From Rhodothermales bacterium (GTDB lineage: Bacteria > Bacteroidota > Rhodothermia > Rhodothermales > JANQRZ01), in NCBI GenBank assembly GCA_039944855.1, contig JBDUXZ010000037.1:1-64000 (forward strand): DNA of 64,000 nucleotides, read 5' to 3'. The position numbers and the translations under genes were made by a program. The number at the start of each line of letters is the position of its first letter. The first letter of the stretch is position 1. The notes beneath the pieces are model-generated. The model was given only the letters and a program-made list of their open reading frames with translations. It did not search any database and was not told the DNA's origin. Of the stretch, positions 51,348 to 58,757 are shown piece after piece.

Positions 51348-51671
51348 TCAGTTCGACGCCGCGTCGGAGACCGCGGTGCGTTGAAGCTGGCCGCAGACGA
51401 GGAGGCAAAGCCCCGGCACGCTCGGGTCCGTGACGTGGTAGTGGGCGAACGCGCCCTCGCGCCGGCACCCGACGATCTCGCCGGCGGCGAGGGCACGGAG
51501 GTGCTTCGACGTGTTCTGGTGGCTCTGCTCCGTCGCCTCGGCCAGTTCCTGCACGGTGGCTTCGCCCCGGCCGAGGAGCATGTTCAGGATGCGGAGGCGG
51601 ACCGGATCGCCGAGGAGGCGGAAGCGGGCGGCGGCCGTTTCGAGGAGGTCGTCGGGAACGGGAGGATGCAT
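51348..51671 (-). CDS. ArsR-family transcriptional repressor of the sulfur cluster
   Basis: This 107-residue protein starts MHPPVPDDLL at 51671. A GTG 12 bp upstream would lie inside the operator. The winged helix has FRLLGDPVRLRILNML, ATVQELAEATEQSHQNTSKHLRAL (recognition helix) and the wing IVGCRREGAFAHYHV. Cysteines sit in the wing (GCRR) and in the last helix (LCLLVCGQL), so it could sense persulfide, sulfide or metal through thiols. It is divergent from the YeeE genes, with palindromes at both ends of the shared promoter region. Confidence 0.9.
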   Translation of the reverse strand: MHPPVPDDLLETAAARFRLLGDPVRLRILNMLLGRGEATVQELAEATEQSHQNTSKHLRALAAGEIVGCRREGAFAHYHVTDPSVPGLCLLVCGQLQRTAVSDAASN

Positions 51672-51682
51672 GAGGCTTTGCA

Positions 51683-51696
51683 CAACCGATCGGTTG
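51683..51696. promoter_or_regulatory. Putative ArsR operator, copy 1
   Basis: CAACCGATCGGTTG is a perfect 14-bp palindrome 12 bp upstream of the repressor start. A near-identical copy lies 115 bp away before the divergent operon. Together they suggest autoregulation and control of the sulfur genes. Confidence 0.75.
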
Positions 51697-51811
51697 CCCT
51701 TGCTTATAAACAGGGAGCGATGGCCTTTCTACTTTCACAACCCTGCGTTGTTTCTAAGAATATAAACCTATCCCCTTCATCATTCCTTTGTCAAGCAGCG
51801 CCGGAACTGCG

Positions 51812-51825
51812 CAACTGATCGGTTG
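51812..51825. promoter_or_regulatory. Putative ArsR operator, copy 2
   Basis: CAACTGATCGGTTG matches copy 1 at 13 of 14 positions. It ends 40 bp before the first YeeE start, where a bound repressor could block transcription start. Confidence 0.75.
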
Positions 51826-51865
51826 TACACGACGCCACACCACCTGAACCGACCGTCCTTCCTTT

Positions 51866-52435
51866 ATGAACCTCGTTGAACCCTGGCCGTGGTACATCGC
51901 CGGCCCCCTCATCGGCCTCGTCGTGCCGGCCCTCCTGCTCTTCGGCGGGAAGGTCTTCGGCATCTCGGCGAACCTCCGACATGCCTGCGCCGCCCTCCCC
52001 GTCCCCGCCTCCCGGAAGCCGGGCTTCCTCCGCTACGACTGGAGGACAGCGGGGACGTGGAATCTCGCGTTCGTCGTCGGCGTCGTCGCCGGCGGGTTCG
52101 TCGGTATCCAGCTACTCTCCGACCCTAGCGCCCCGCTGTCGATCTCGCCCGACACCGTTGCCGCCCTCGCCGCGCTCGGCGTGACCGATCTCGCGGGCTT
52201 CGTCCCGGCACAGCTCATCTCGTGGAGCGCGCTCGCCACGCCCGCCGGCGCGCTGATGGTGATCGGCGGCGGTTTCCTCGTCGGCTTCGGGGCGCGGTGG
52301 GCCGGCGGCTGCACGTCCGGCCACGCCATCAGCGGCCTCGCCGACTTCCAGCTCCCGTCGCTCGTCGCCGTCGTCGGCTTCTTCATCGGCGGCCTCGCCG
52401 TGACGCACCTCCTGCTCCCCGCCCTCCTCGGATAA
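51866..52435 (+). CDS. YeeE/YedE-family sulfur permease, first half
   Basis: This 189-residue membrane protein has about five helices. Conserved YeeE/YedE cysteine motifs are seen: ISANLRHACAALP and FGARWAGGCTSGHAISG. YeeE proteins import thiosulfate through a path lined by Cys residues. This protein has half the usual ~350 residues and pairs with the next gene, whose start shares one base with this stop (TAATG). Together they would make a complete transporter. Confidence 0.92.
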   Translation: MNLVEPWPWYIAGPLIGLVVPALLLFGGKVFGISANLRHACAALPVPASRKPGFLRYDWRTAGTWNLAFVVGVVAGGFVGIQLLSDPSAPLSISPDTVAALAALGVTDLAGFVPAQLISWSALATPAGALMVIGGGFLVGFGARWAGGCTSGHAISGLADFQLPSLVAVVGFFIGGLAVTHLLLPALLG

Positions 52436-52998
52436 TGTCACTGCCTGCCATGCTTCCCTATACGACTCCCCTGCCCGACCTCCACGCCGTCGAGCCCGAC
52501 GAGTGCTTCGACACGGAGCAGGTCGCGCCCGAACAACGTCGCCGCGCGCTCGCTGAGGGGAACGCGCCCCTCGCCCTCGCCGCCTACGCCCTCTTCGGCG
52601 CGTACCTCGGCCTCGTGTTCACCAAGAGCCAGGTGATCTCGTGGTTCCGGATCTACGAGATGTTCCGGTTCGAGAGCTTCCACATGTACGGCATCATCGG
52701 GAGCGCCGTCGCGACGGCCGCCCTCTCGATCTGGCTCATCAAGAAGCTGAACCTCACGACGATCCACGGCGAGCCGATCCGGCTGAGCCCGAAGCTCTGG
52801 GGCCGCAGCCCTATCCCCGGCGCGCGCTACTGGATGGGCGGGATCACGTTCGGGCTCGGCTGGGCGCTCCTCGGCGCGTGCCCCGGCCCGCTCTTCGCCC
52901 TCCTCGGCGGCGGGATCTCGGTGATGGTCGCCGCGCTCGTCGCTGCGCTCGCCGGGACGTGGGCCTACGCCCTCCTCCGCGAACGCCTCCCGCACTAG
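52435..52998 (+). CDS. YeeE/YedE-family sulfur permease, second half
   Basis: This 187-residue protein starts MSLPAMLPYTT. A polar N-terminal ~45 residues precede about four or five membrane helices. The motif GITFGLGWALLGACPGPLFA carries the conserved GAC-x-G of the family. Partner of the preceding gene and translationally coupled to it. Confidence 0.92.
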   Translation: MSLPAMLPYTTPLPDLHAVEPDECFDTEQVAPEQRRRALAEGNAPLALAAYALFGAYLGLVFTKSQVISWFRIYEMFRFESFHMYGIIGSAVATAALSIWLIKKLNLTTIHGEPIRLSPKLWGRSPIPGARYWMGGITFGLGWALLGACPGPLFALLGGGISVMVAALVAALAGTWAYALLRERLPH

Positions 52999-53107
52999 CC
53001 TTACCCCACGTACAGGCGCCGCCCGGCACGCCCGGATCCGCCCGAATCGTACGCTCTCTTACCCAGAACCACCGTCGCTCCGCGACCCCACGCCAACTCC
53101 CAACGCC

Positions 53108-54571
53108 ATGCTGTTCCGCCAATATTTCGACCCCAAGCTCGCCCAGTATGCGTACCTCGTCGGCTGCCAGCAGACGGGCGAGGCGCTCCTCATCGACCCG
53201 CTCCGCGACATCGACCGCTACGTCGAGGCCGCCGAGGCTGAAGGGCTCACGATCGCGGCCGTCGCCGAGACCCACATCCACGCCGACTTCCTCTCCGGCG
53301 CCCGCGAGTTCGCCGACCGCTACGGCGCGAAGCTCTACCTCTCCGACGAAGGCGCCGACGAGGGCTGGGCCTCGAACTGGGCCAAAGACTCCGACTACGA
53401 CGTGACCTTCCTCCGCGACGGCGACACGTTCTGGATCGGGAAGATCGAGATCACCGCCGTCCACACGCCCGGCCACACGCCCGAGCACGTGAGCTACGTC
53501 GTCGTCGACAAGGGCTCCGGCGCGACGACGCCGATCGGGATCGCGACGGGCGACTTCGTGTTCGTCGGCGACCTCGGGCGGCCGGACCTGCTTGAGCAGG
53601 CCGCCGGGATGCACGGCGTGCAGGAGGACGCCGCGCGCACGCTCTTCCACTCGCTCCCCGCCTTCCGCGAACTCCAAGACTACCTCCAGGTCTGGCCCGC
53701 CCACGGCGCCGGCTCGACGTGCGGCAAGGCGCTCGGCGCCGTCCCGACGACGACGGTCGGCTACGAGAAGCTCTACAACGCCTCGCTCGCCGCGGCCGAC
53801 GAGGGCGAGGACGCCTTCGTCGACGCGATTCTCGCCGGGCAGCCCGAGCCGCAGATGTACTTCGCCCGGATGAAGCGCGACAACCGCGACGGCGTTCCGC
53901 TCCTCGGCGCGCTCCCGCAGCCTCGCAAGCTCACCGCGCGCGAGCTCGGCGAGCGCGCCACCGACGGCGCATCGCTCGTGATCGACACCCGGCTCGACCG
54001 TTCCGGCTTCACGGCGAAGCACCTCCCCGGCGCGCTCTACGCCCCGATGAACAAGAGCTTCAATACGGTCGTCGGCTCCCTCGTCGTGGACGAGACGACG
54101 CCGCTCGTGCTCGTCATCGAAGAGCAGCACGTCGAGGAGGCCGTGCGCGACCTCGTCCGCATCGGCTACGACACCATCGCTGCCTACGCCACGCCGGACA
54201 CGCTAGAAGCCTACTTCGAGTCCGGCGGCGAGGCCGCGTCCATCGAAGAGATCACGTTCGACGACGTGGCGCGGCTGAGGGACGACGCGGACACGGCGGT
54301 CGTAGACGTGCGCTTCGCGAGCGAGTTCGCCGGGGGTCACGTGCCCGGCGCGGTCAACGCCTCGTACACCCGGCTCCCGGACTATGTCGCGACGCGGATT
54401 CCCGAGGGCAAGACGCTCCTCGTCCACTGCGCGTCGGGTGCCCGCAGCGCAGCGGCCAGCGCCTTCCTCGCCCGGCTCGGCTACGACGTGAAGTACGTCA
54501 GCGACACGTTCGCGGACTACGCCGAAACGCACGACGTGGAAGCCGGCCGCCCGGCGCTCACCCACGCGTAA
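53108..54571 (+). CDS. Metallo-beta-lactamase/double-rhodanese protein (persulfide dioxygenase-like)
   Basis: This 487-residue protein has an N-terminal MBL domain (1-~240) of the ETHE1/CstB type. Metal motifs are THIHADFLSG, VHTPGHTPEH, GDFVFVGD and WPAHGAGS. Such enzymes oxidise persulfide to sulfite with an Fe(II) centre. Two rhodanese domains follow (about 270-355 and 380-475). The first lacks its loop Cys (VIEEQHVEEA), and the second has C441 in VHCASGARS. This fusion architecture is known in sulfide-detoxifying operons. It lies 109 bp after the permease genes. Confidence 0.94.
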   Translation: MLFRQYFDPKLAQYAYLVGCQQTGEALLIDPLRDIDRYVEAAEAEGLTIAAVAETHIHADFLSGAREFADRYGAKLYLSDEGADEGWASNWAKDSDYDVTFLRDGDTFWIGKIEITAVHTPGHTPEHVSYVVVDKGSGATTPIGIATGDFVFVGDLGRPDLLEQAAGMHGVQEDAARTLFHSLPAFRELQDYLQVWPAHGAGSTCGKALGAVPTTTVGYEKLYNASLAAADEGEDAFVDAILAGQPEPQMYFARMKRDNRDGVPLLGALPQPRKLTARELGERATDGASLVIDTRLDRSGFTAKHLPGALYAPMNKSFNTVVGSLVVDETTPLVLVIEEQHVEEAVRDLVRIGYDTIAAYATPDTLEAYFESGGEAASIEEITFDDVARLRDDADTAVVDVRFASEFAGGHVPGAVNASYTRLPDYVATRIPEGKTLLVHCASGARSAAASAFLARLGYDVKYVSDTFADYAETHDVEAGRPALTHA

Positions 54572-54590
54572 CGCGTGCTCACTACCTGAT

Positions 54591-54619
54591 CGCGGGCCGG
54601 GGAACGTCCTCGGCCCGCG
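54591..54619 (+). terminator. Hairpin between MBL-rhodanese and TSUP genes
   Basis: A 9-bp GC stem (54591-54599 with 54611-54619) lies in the spacer. There is no T-run, so it may attenuate or process the transcript rather than end it. Confidence 0.4.
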
Positions 54620-54640
54620 CTCCTCTCGCTACCTCCTCTG

Positions 54641-55792
54641 ATGCTTTACGCTCTCCTCGGCGCCGTCGCGATCGGGCTCGTCCTCGGCCTCCTCGGCTCC
54701 GGCGGCTCGATCCTCACCGTCCCCGTCCTCGTCTACCTCGCGGGCCAGCCCGACAAAGTCGCGATTGCCGAGAGCCTCGCGATCGTCGGCGCGATCGCGG
54801 CCGTGGGCGCGCTCCCCTACGCCCGCCAGAAGCTCGTCGACTGGCACAGCGTCCTTTACTTCGGCGTGCCCGGCATCATCGGGACGTACGGCGGCGCGGC
54901 GCTCGCGAAGTGGGTGCCCGGCCCGGTCCAGCTCGCGCTCTTCGCCGTCGTGATGCTCCTCGCGGCCGGGCTGATGTTTCGCGGCCGGAAGGAGGCCCCG
55001 GAGGGCGAGCACAAGCGGCAAGCGCTGTGGAAGATCGCGGGCGAAGGCCTCATCGTCGGCGTGCTGACGGGGCTCGTCGGCGTGGGTGGCGGGTTCCTCA
55101 TCGTCCCGGCGCTCGTGCTCCTCGGCGGGCTCTCGATGCGGCTCGCCGTGGGGACCAGCCTCCTCATCATCGCGGCGAAGAGCGCGGCCGGGTTCTGGAA
55201 ATACACCGACGTGCTCGCCGAAGCTGGGCAGCACGTCGATTGGAGCCTCATCGGGATTTTTGCAGCGATCGGCATCGTCGGCTCGTTCGCCGGGAATGCC
55301 CTCAGCCAGCGCGTGCCGCAGGCCCAGCTCAAGCGCGGCTTCGCCGTCTTCCTCGTCCTCATGGGCGTGTTCATCCTCGCGAAAGAGGGACCGAAAGCGC
55401 TCGGGATGCGGGACGCCCAGGCCGCCGCCGCTCCGGCACCGACCGAGCTAGCCGTCACCGAGATCGTCCGCCTCTCCCCTTCCGAAACGGCTGCCTACCT
55501 CGCCGCCACGCCCGACGCGGTCGTCGTCGACGTTCGGACGCCCGGCGAGGTCGCCGCGAGCGGTCGCCTCGCGGGCGCGCTCGTCCTCGACGCGATGGCG
55601 CCCGACTTCGAGGCTCGTGCGCTCGACGCCCTCGACCCGGCGCAGCCCGTCGTCCTCTACTGCCGCTCCGGCAACCGCTCGGGACAGGCCGCCGAACGCC
55701 TCTCCGCCCTCGGCTTCACCGATCTCGCGAACGCGGGCGGCTTCAACGCCCTCGCCGCCGAAGGCTTACCGACGGAACCCTACGCTCCGTAG
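54641..55792 (+). CDS. TauE/SafE (TSUP) permease fused to a rhodanese domain
   Basis: This encodes 383 residues. Residues 1-~255 are a TSUP permease with the duplicated motif [20 protein letters not shown] and [20 protein letters not shown]. The C-terminal ~110 residues are a rhodanese domain with active-site C341 ([11 protein letters not shown]). TSUP proteins move sulfite, sulfonate or thiosulfate. The fusion suggests sulfur is transferred onto or off the cargo at the membrane. It resembles the separate rhodanese two genes on. Confidence 0.93.
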   Translation: MLYALLGAVAIGLVLGLLGSGGSILTVPVLVYLAGQPDKVAIAESLAIVGAIAAVGALPYARQKLVDWHSVLYFGVPGIIGTYGGAALAKWVPGPVQLALFAVVMLLAAGLMFRGRKEAPEGEHKRQALWKIAGEGLIVGVLTGLVGVGGGFLIVPALVLLGGLSMRLAVGTSLLIIAAKSAAGFWKYTDVLAEAGQHVDWSLIGIFAAIGIVGSFAGNALSQRVPQAQLKRGFAVFLVLMGVFILAKEGPKALGMRDAQAAAAPAPTELAVTEIVRLSPSETAAYLAATPDAVVVDVRTPGEVAASGRLAGALVLDAMAPDFEARALDALDPAQPVVLYCRSGNRSGQAAERLSALGFTDLANAGGFNALAAEGLPTEPYAP

Positions 55793-55877
55793 CCCGGTTG
55801 CGAATATCCCGTTCTGCGCTCTGTTTCCGCACCAAAAATCGAGCGGCCGACTCCGCCGCGCCCAACGCCTGAACGCC

Positions 55878-56207
55878 ATGTCTTCGCCTGATTTCTTCCA
55901 GACCGAAGTGCTCGACAAGAGCCGCGAGAAGCCCGTCGTCGTCGATTTCTGGGCGCCGTGGTGCGGGCCGTGCCGCGTGCTCGGGCCAACGATCGAGCGG
56001 CTCGCGCGCGAGAGCAAGGGCGCGTGGCGCCTCGTCAAAGTCAACTCCGACTCGCACCCCGACCTCGCGCGGCGCTACGGCGTGCGCGGGATCCCCGCCG
56101 TCAAGCTGTTCGTGGACGGCACGGTCGCGGCCGAGTTCACGGGCGCGCTCCCCGAGCCCGCGATCCGGCAGTGGCTCGCCCAACACCTTCCCGCCTCCAC
56201 CTCCTGA
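55878..56207 (+). CDS. Thioredoxin
   Basis: This 109-residue cytoplasmic thioredoxin has the active site W28-C-G-P-C32 in [12 protein letters not shown] and cis-Pro in GIPAVKLF. Its place in the sulfur cluster suggests it reduces persulfides formed on the rhodaneses. Confidence 0.95.
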   Translation: MSSPDFFQTEVLDKSREKPVVVDFWAPWCGPCRVLGPTIERLARESKGAWRLVKVNSDSHPDLARRYGVRGIPAVKLFVDGTVAAEFTGALPEPAIRQWLAQHLPASTS

Positions 56208-56218
56208 CCCCCGCTCCG

Positions 56219-56575
56219 ATGTCGTTCTTCTCCCGCTCCCAGCCCGCCGCCCCCGCCAACACGTTCGACCTCGCCCCGGCCGACTTCCGCGAGCGCCGCT
56301 CGGCCGACGACCCCGTGCTCGACGTCCGCACCCCCGCCGAGTTCAGCGACGGCCACGTCGTCGGCGCGCGCAACGTCGACATCATGGCACCGGACTTCCG
56401 CCGGCAGATCGAAGCGCTGGATCTGGACCCGGACCAGCCGGTCTACCTCTACTGCCGGAGCGGCAACCGGAGCGGGAAGGCCGCCGCGATGCTGCGCCAG
56501 ATGGGCTTCGACGACGCCCACAACATCGGCGGGCTGCACGGGCTCGCCGAGGCCGGCGTCGAGACGGAGCGGTAG
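56219..56575 (+). CDS. Single-domain rhodanese sulfurtransferase
   Basis: This 118-residue protein has PVLDVRTPAEFSDGHVVGAR and the active loop with C79 ([13 protein letters not shown]). It is similar to the rhodanese part of the TSUP fusion, suggesting duplication inside the cluster. It starts 11 bp after the thioredoxin stop. Confidence 0.94.
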   Translation: MSFFSRSQPAAPANTFDLAPADFRERRSADDPVLDVRTPAEFSDGHVVGARNVDIMAPDFRRQIEALDLDPDQPVYLYCRSGNRSGKAAAMLRQMGFDDAHNIGGLHGLAEAGVETER

Positions 56576-56578
56576 CCG

Positions 56579-57439
56579 ATGCCGGGGATTCCTCCGATCC
56601 TCGCGACGGTGCAGGCGGGCGTCGCCTTCGGCGGGCTCGTCGCGCTGCTGCTCGTCGAGAGCGCGCACCCGTTCTTCGCACTGTTCCGCGATCGGCGCGA
56701 GCGGGGCGTCCACCTGCTGCGTAACCTCGCGCTCGGGCTCGTCAACGCGGCCGTCGTCGCGCTCGTCTTCGCCGGGCTGTGGGTGCTCGCCGCCGCGTGG
56801 GCCGACGAACGCGGGCTTGGCCTGTTGAACGTGCTCCGCAACACGGTAGGCCTGCCGGGTTGGGCGCACCTCATCGGCGCCGTCCTCCTCTTCGACGTGT
56901 GGACGTACACGTGGCACCGGCTGAACCACCGCGTCCCGTTCCTGTGGCGCTTCCACCGGCTCCACCACGCCGACGCCGAGATGGACGTGACGACGGCGAG
57001 CCGCTTCCACGTCGGCGAACTCGCGCTGTCGTCGGCGCTGCGGATCCCGCTCATCGTGCTGATCGGCGCGTATGCGTGGGAGCTGCTGGTCTACGAGACG
57101 ATGATGTTCGCCGTCGTGCAGTTCCACCACGCGAACGTCGGCCTGCCGCCGGCGCTCGACCGCGCGCTGCGGGCCGTGATCGTGACGCCGGCGATGCACA
57201 AGGTCCACCACTCGCGGCTCCAGCCCGAGACCGACTCGAACTATAGTTCGCTGTTCTCGTGGTGGGACCGGCTCTTCCAGTCGTTCCGCCTCCGCGAGCG
57301 GCCCGAGGAGATCCGCTTCGGCCTCGACGCCTTCGACGGCGCCGAGCACCGGACGCTAGGCGGGCTGCTGCGGATGCCGCTCGCCCCCGTCCGCCCACCC
57401 GACCGCAAAGACGACCCCGCCCCGCCCGGCAGCTCGTGA
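56579..57439 (+). CDS. Fatty acid hydroxylase/sterol desaturase family membrane protein
   Basis: This 286-residue protein has about four membrane helices and the three His motifs of di-iron hydroxylases: WHRLNH, FHRLHHAD and MHKVHHSR. It starts 3 bp after the rhodanese stop. The family hydroxylates or desaturates lipids. A few members recur in bacterial thiosulfate/persulfide clusters, but the substrate in this setting is unknown. Confidence 0.9.
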   Translation: MPGIPPILATVQAGVAFGGLVALLLVESAHPFFALFRDRRERGVHLLRNLALGLVNAAVVALVFAGLWVLAAAWADERGLGLLNVLRNTVGLPGWAHLIGAVLLFDVWTYTWHRLNHRVPFLWRFHRLHHADAEMDVTTASRFHVGELALSSALRIPLIVLIGAYAWELLVYETMMFAVVQFHHANVGLPPALDRALRAVIVTPAMHKVHHSRLQPETDSNYSSLFSWWDRLFQSFRLRERPEEIRFGLDAFDGAEHRTLGGLLRMPLAPVRPPDRKDDPAPPGSS

Positions 57440-57465
57440 TCCTCCGACTTCATCCCCGATACGCC

Positions 57466-57915
57466 ATGCATCCCTTCCCGCATCGCTACACCTGCACTGC
57501 CACCTCAGACTCCGACGGGACCATCGGGCTGGAAAGCCCGGGGCTCCCCGTGCTCGCGACGGCCGCCCCCGAGGAGTTCGGCGGGCCCGGCGACGCGTGG
57601 TCGCCGGAGACGCTGTTCGTCGCGGCCGTGGTGAGCTGCTTCATCCTGACGTTCCGGGCCGTGGCCCAGGCCTCGAAGCTCGCGTGGCTCGACCTCACCT
57701 GCGAGGGCGACGGTGTCCTCGATCGCGTCGACCGCGTCACTCGGTTTACCGAGGTCCGCCTCCGGGCCGAGTTGCGCGTGCCGGAGGACACGGATCCCGA
57801 GCGCGCTCACGGCCTCCTCGAGCGGGCCGAGCACATCTGCCTCGTCACGAACTCCCTCACCGCTGCCGTCCACCTCGACGCCCGTGTGGTCGTGGGCGAA
57901 GCCGTCGGCGAATGA
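57466..57915 (+). CDS. OsmC/Ohr-family protein
   Basis: This 149-residue protein starts MHPFPHRYTC at 57466. It has SPETLFVAAVVSCFILTFRA (peroxidatic Cys region) and EHICLVTNSL, the second Cys of OsmC folds. OsmC proteins reduce organic peroxides or accept sulfur. It lies 26 bp after the hydroxylase gene. Confidence 0.92.
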   Translation: MHPFPHRYTCTATSDSDGTIGLESPGLPVLATAAPEEFGGPGDAWSPETLFVAAVVSCFILTFRAVAQASKLAWLDLTCEGDGVLDRVDRVTRFTEVRLRAELRVPEDTDPERAHGLLERAEHICLVTNSLTAAVHLDARVVVGEAVGE

Positions 57916-57931
57916 CAGCGCCCGATCCCCC

Positions 57932-58471
57932 ATGATCCGCCGTCTTCTCACGTCCCTCGCCGTGCTCCTCGGCCTCGGCCACACCGGCTGCGCGCAGTCG
58001 GGCGACGGCTCGCTGTCGTGGCGGGCGGTCGACGCCCTCATCGAGCGCGAGTTTCCCGCCGTCGCGTCGGTCTCGACCGATTCCCTCGCGGCGTGGCTCG
58101 ACGACTCGACGCGCGTGCCGCCGCTGCTCCTCGACGCGCGAGAGTCGGAGGAGTACGCCGTGAGCCATCTCCCCGGCGCACTCCGCGTCGACCCCGACGC
58201 CTCGGCCGAAGCACTCGCCGCCGCCCTCCCGGGGGACTTCGACCCGGCGCGCCCCGTCGTCGTCTACTGCTCGGTGGGCTACCGATCCGCCCGCATCGCC
58301 GACCGGCTCGAAACAGCAGGCGCGCGGGACGTACGCAACCTCGACGGCTCGATCTTCAAATGGGCGAACGAGGGTCGCCCCGTCGTCCGCGACGGCGCGA
58401 CGGTCCGGGAAGTCCACCCCTACGATGCTACGTGGGGCCGCCTGCTGAACCGCGACCTCCGCGCCGAGTAA
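57932..58471 (+). CDS. Exported rhodanese
   Basis: This 179-residue protein has a signal sequence MIRRLLTSLAVLLGLGHTGC, with C at 20 as a possible lipobox Cys. The rhodanese domain has LLDARESEEYAVSHLPGALR and C113 in VYCSVGYRSARI. It is the periplasmic counterpart of the cytoplasmic sulfurtransferases of the cluster. Confidence 0.92.
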   Translation: MIRRLLTSLAVLLGLGHTGCAQSGDGSLSWRAVDALIEREFPAVASVSTDSLAAWLDDSTRVPPLLLDARESEEYAVSHLPGALRVDPDASAEALAAALPGDFDPARPVVVYCSVGYRSARIADRLETAGARDVRNLDGSIFKWANEGRPVVRDGATVREVHPYDATWGRLLNRDLRAE

Positions 58472-58511
58472 CCCTCCCTCCACGTCTCTCCTCTCTCTTC
58501 CCTATTCCGCC

Positions 58512-58754
58512 ATGGATTTCGCCAGCACGCCCTTCGCCCGCTTCATCGTCAGCCCCGCCGGCCGCGCTACGCGCATCGGGGCCGGCCTCGCGCTCCTCAT
58601 CGGCGGCCTCGCCCGGCGCGACACGGCCGGCGGCAAGACCGCAGCCGTGCTCAGCCTCGTCCCGCTCGCGGCCGGGGCGCTCGACCTCTGCGTGCTCGCG
58701 CCGCTCTTCGGCGCCCCGCTCGACGGCGAGGCCGTCCGCCGCGCCGGAAGCTGA
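58512..58754 (+). CDS. YgaP-like small membrane protein (DUF2892)
   Basis: This 80-residue protein has the pattern RFIVSPAGRATRIGAGLALLIGG and LSLVPLAAGALDLCVLAPLFG, with two helices of the YgaP membrane module that is often fused to rhodanese. Here it stands at the end of the cluster as a separate gene. Confidence 0.88.
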   Translation: MDFASTPFARFIVSPAGRATRIGAGLALLIGGLARRDTAGGKTAAVLSLVPLAAGALDLCVLAPLFGAPLDGEAVRRAGS

Positions 58755-58757
58755 TCG

